DNA from: Palaeococcus ferrophilus DSM 13482
GTDB taxonomy: Archaea > Methanobacteriota_B > Thermococci > Thermococcales > Thermococcaceae
NCBI RefSeq assembly: GCF_000966265.1
Contig: NZ_LANF01000006.1
Span: 62,001 to 126,000, forward strand
Length of the DNA: 64,000 nucleotides
Direction: 5' to 3'
This document shows, one piece after another, positions 62,847-64,000 of the stretch. The notes beneath the pieces are model-generated. The model saw only the letters and a list, made by a program, of their open reading frames with translations, did not search any database and was not told the origin of the DNA. The translations under genes were made by a program, and so were the position numbers. Each line of letters opens with the position of its first letter. Within the stretch, counting starts at the first letter, position 1.

Positions 62847-64000
62847 ATGTCCTACGCAGAGTACAGGAAGAAGATTCTGGGGTTTATTGAGGACCACGAA
62901 AAGTGGAGGAAGTCAACCATAAACATGATAGCGAGCGAGAACGTTACCTCGCCGACGGTTACAAGGGCCGTTGCAAGCGGCTTCATGCACAAGTACGCCG
63001 AGGGCTGGCCAAGGGCCCGCTACTACCAGGGATGCAAGTACGTTGACGAGGTCGAGCTCCTCGGTGTCGAGCTCTTTACCAAGCTCTTCAAGAGCGACTT
63101 CGCCGATCTGAGACCGATTTCCGGAACCAACGCCAACCAGGCCGCCTTCTTCGGACTCACCAACGCCGGCGATAAGGCTATAGTCCTTCACACCAGCCAC
63201 GGTGGCCATATAAGTCACATGCCCTTCGGAGCGGCTGGAATGCGCGGTCTTGAAGTCCACACCTGGCCCTTCGACAACGAGGAGTTCAACATTGACGTTG
63301 ACAAGGCCGAGAAGATGATAAGGGAGCTCGAGCCCAAGATCGTGGTCTTCGGCGGCTCGCTCTTCCCGTTCCCGCATCCGGTCAAGGAGCTCGCTCCAGT
63401 AGCTAAGGAGGTCGGAGCCTACGTGATGTACGATGCAGCCCACGTCCTCGGCCTCATAGCCGGCGGCCAGTTCCAGGACCCGCTCCGCGAGGGCGCCGAC
63501 ATAATCACCGCCTCGACCCACAAGACCTTCCCGGGACCCCAGGGTGGTGTTATAATCTACAAGCGCTTCGGCGAGACCGAGGAGATAGCCAGGCTTCAGT
63601 GGGCCATCTTCCCGGGTGTCCTCAGCAACCACCACCTCCACCACATGGCCGGAAAAGCCCTCACCGCCGCTGAGATGCTCGAGTACGGTGAGGCCTACGC
63701 CAAGCAGATCGTTAAGAACGCAAAGGCTCTGGCTGAAGCTCTCGCGGAGGAGGGCTTCAAGGTCATCGGTGAGGACAAGGGCTACACAGAGAGCCACCAG
63801 GTCATCGTTGACGTTTCGGACCTCCACGAGGCGGCTGGAGGATGGGCCGCTCCTCTGCTTGAGGAAGCCGGCATAATCCTCAACAAGAACCTCCTCCCGT
63901 GGGACCCGCTTGAGAAGGTCGAGAAGCCGAGCGGGCTCCGCATTGGTGTCCAGGAAGTGACGAGGGTTGGTATGAAGGAGGACGAGATGAAGGAGATAGC
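62847..64000 (+). CDS. glyA: Serine hydroxymethyltransferase (3' end cut by window)
   Basis: The first 384 codons or so of a PLP enzyme that converts serine and a tetrahydropterin to glycine and methylene-tetrahydropterin. Features: KSTINMIASENVTSP, AEGWPRARYYQGCKYVDE, GHISHMPFGAAGMRGLE, the PLP-binding lysine in STHKTFPGPQGGV, and the RIGVQEVTR stretch near the end. The archaeal form of about 430 residues would extend past the window. The ATG follows GAGGTGATAAC. Confidence 0.95.
   Translation, partial: MSYAEYRKKILGFIEDHEKWRKSTINMIASENVTSPTVTRAVASGFMHKYAEGWPRARYYQGCKYVDEVELLGVELFTKLFKSDFADLRPISGTNANQAAFFGLTNAGDKAIVLHTSHGGHISHMPFGAAGMRGLEVHTWPFDNEEFNIDVDKAEKMIRELEPKIVVFGGSLFPFPHPVKELAPVAKEVGAYVMYDAAHVLGLIAGGQFQDPLREGADIITASTHKTFPGPQGGVIIYKRFGETEEIARLQWAIFPGVLSNHHLHHMAGKALTAAEMLEYGEAYAKQIVKNAKALAEALAEEGFKVIGEDKGYTESHQVIVDVSDLHEAAGGWAAPLLEEAGIILNKNLLPWDPLEKVEKPSGLRIGVQEVTRVGMKEDEMKEI

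Noticed and set aside
62913-63827. 304-codon open frame on the minus strand inside glyA
   Set aside because: It is the antisense shadow of a clear SHMT gene; the plus strand has all PLP motifs and a good ribosome-binding site.

Overview
The window looks like a chromosomal segment of a hyperthermophilic euryarchaeon of the order Thermococcales, most likely a Thermococcus. The grounds are a reverse gyrase gene next to the TrmB-like chromatin protein TrmBL2, a cytosolic NADP-type sulfhydrogenase operon (hydBGDA), a tungstate/molybdate WtpABC transporter, an archaeosine transglycosylase, ABCE1, an archaeal S-layer protein, GGTGA/GGAGGTG ribosome-binding sites with frequent GTG/TTG starts, and BRE/TATA promoters of the AAAANTTTATA type. 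Genes are tightly packed and no intergenic stretch exceeds about 280 bases. I see no tRNA, rRNA or CRISPR array.

Layout. 1-9.6 kb: cobinamide salvage (cbiB, cbiZ), tRNA modification (trm1), L35Ae, a box C/D sRNA candidate, ASCH and HAD proteins, a secreted helical protein, Sir2, Hjc and a large surface protein. 9.6-15.8 kb: a PfkB kinase, a secreted helical-repeat protein followed by a membrane-anchored winged-helix regulator, a JAMM protease, RidA and ABCE1. 15.9-25 kb: MetRS, a second copy of the helical-protein plus membrane-regulator pair, an AmmeMemoRadiSam-type radical SAM enzyme, and the S-layer gene with a companion. 25-34.6 kb: a COG1031 radical SAM protein, KsgA, DUF655, prolyl oligopeptidase, an AT-rich orphan, TgtA and a Pit phosphate transporter. 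34.6-35.4 kb: an IS6-type insertion sequence with intact ends and an 8-bp target duplication. 35.4-43.9 kb: a GT2 glycosyltransferase, the wtp operon interrupted by an ATPase + TOPRIM gene pair, an HsdR-N-like protein and a dihydropteroate-synthase-like protein. 44-50.2 kb: reverse gyrase with an intein, then TrmBL2. 50.2-57.3 kb: small regulators, an arginase-fold protein, Nudix, a 2-hydroxyacid dehydrogenase, an M42 aminopeptidase and an ABC exporter with a secreted beta-propeller protein. 57.3-62.7 kb: the hydrogenase operon with a SurR-like site, a VapBC toxin-antitoxin pair, and the hydrogenase maturation protease. The window ends inside glyA.

Most unusual points. (1) A split OLD/PARIS-like module, made of an SMC-type AAA ATPase and a separate TOPRIM protein (DUF3226-like), sits between wtpB and wtpC and replaces the usual contiguous wtpABC; its ATPase reading frame is broken at an A8 run. 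(2) A two-gene module, a secreted helical protein plus a type I membrane protein with an external beta-rich domain and a cytoplasmic winged helix, occurs twice within 10 kb and may be an uncharacterised surface-sensing system. (3) A box C/D sRNA candidate has exactly 12-nt guides on both sides. (4) A vapBC pair sits between the hydrogenase large subunit and its maturation protease. (5) A fresh IS6-type insertion duplicated the end of the glycosyltransferase gene, and its transposase carries a one-base deletion.

Family assignments come from reading motifs and from general knowledge of the families; no database search was run.
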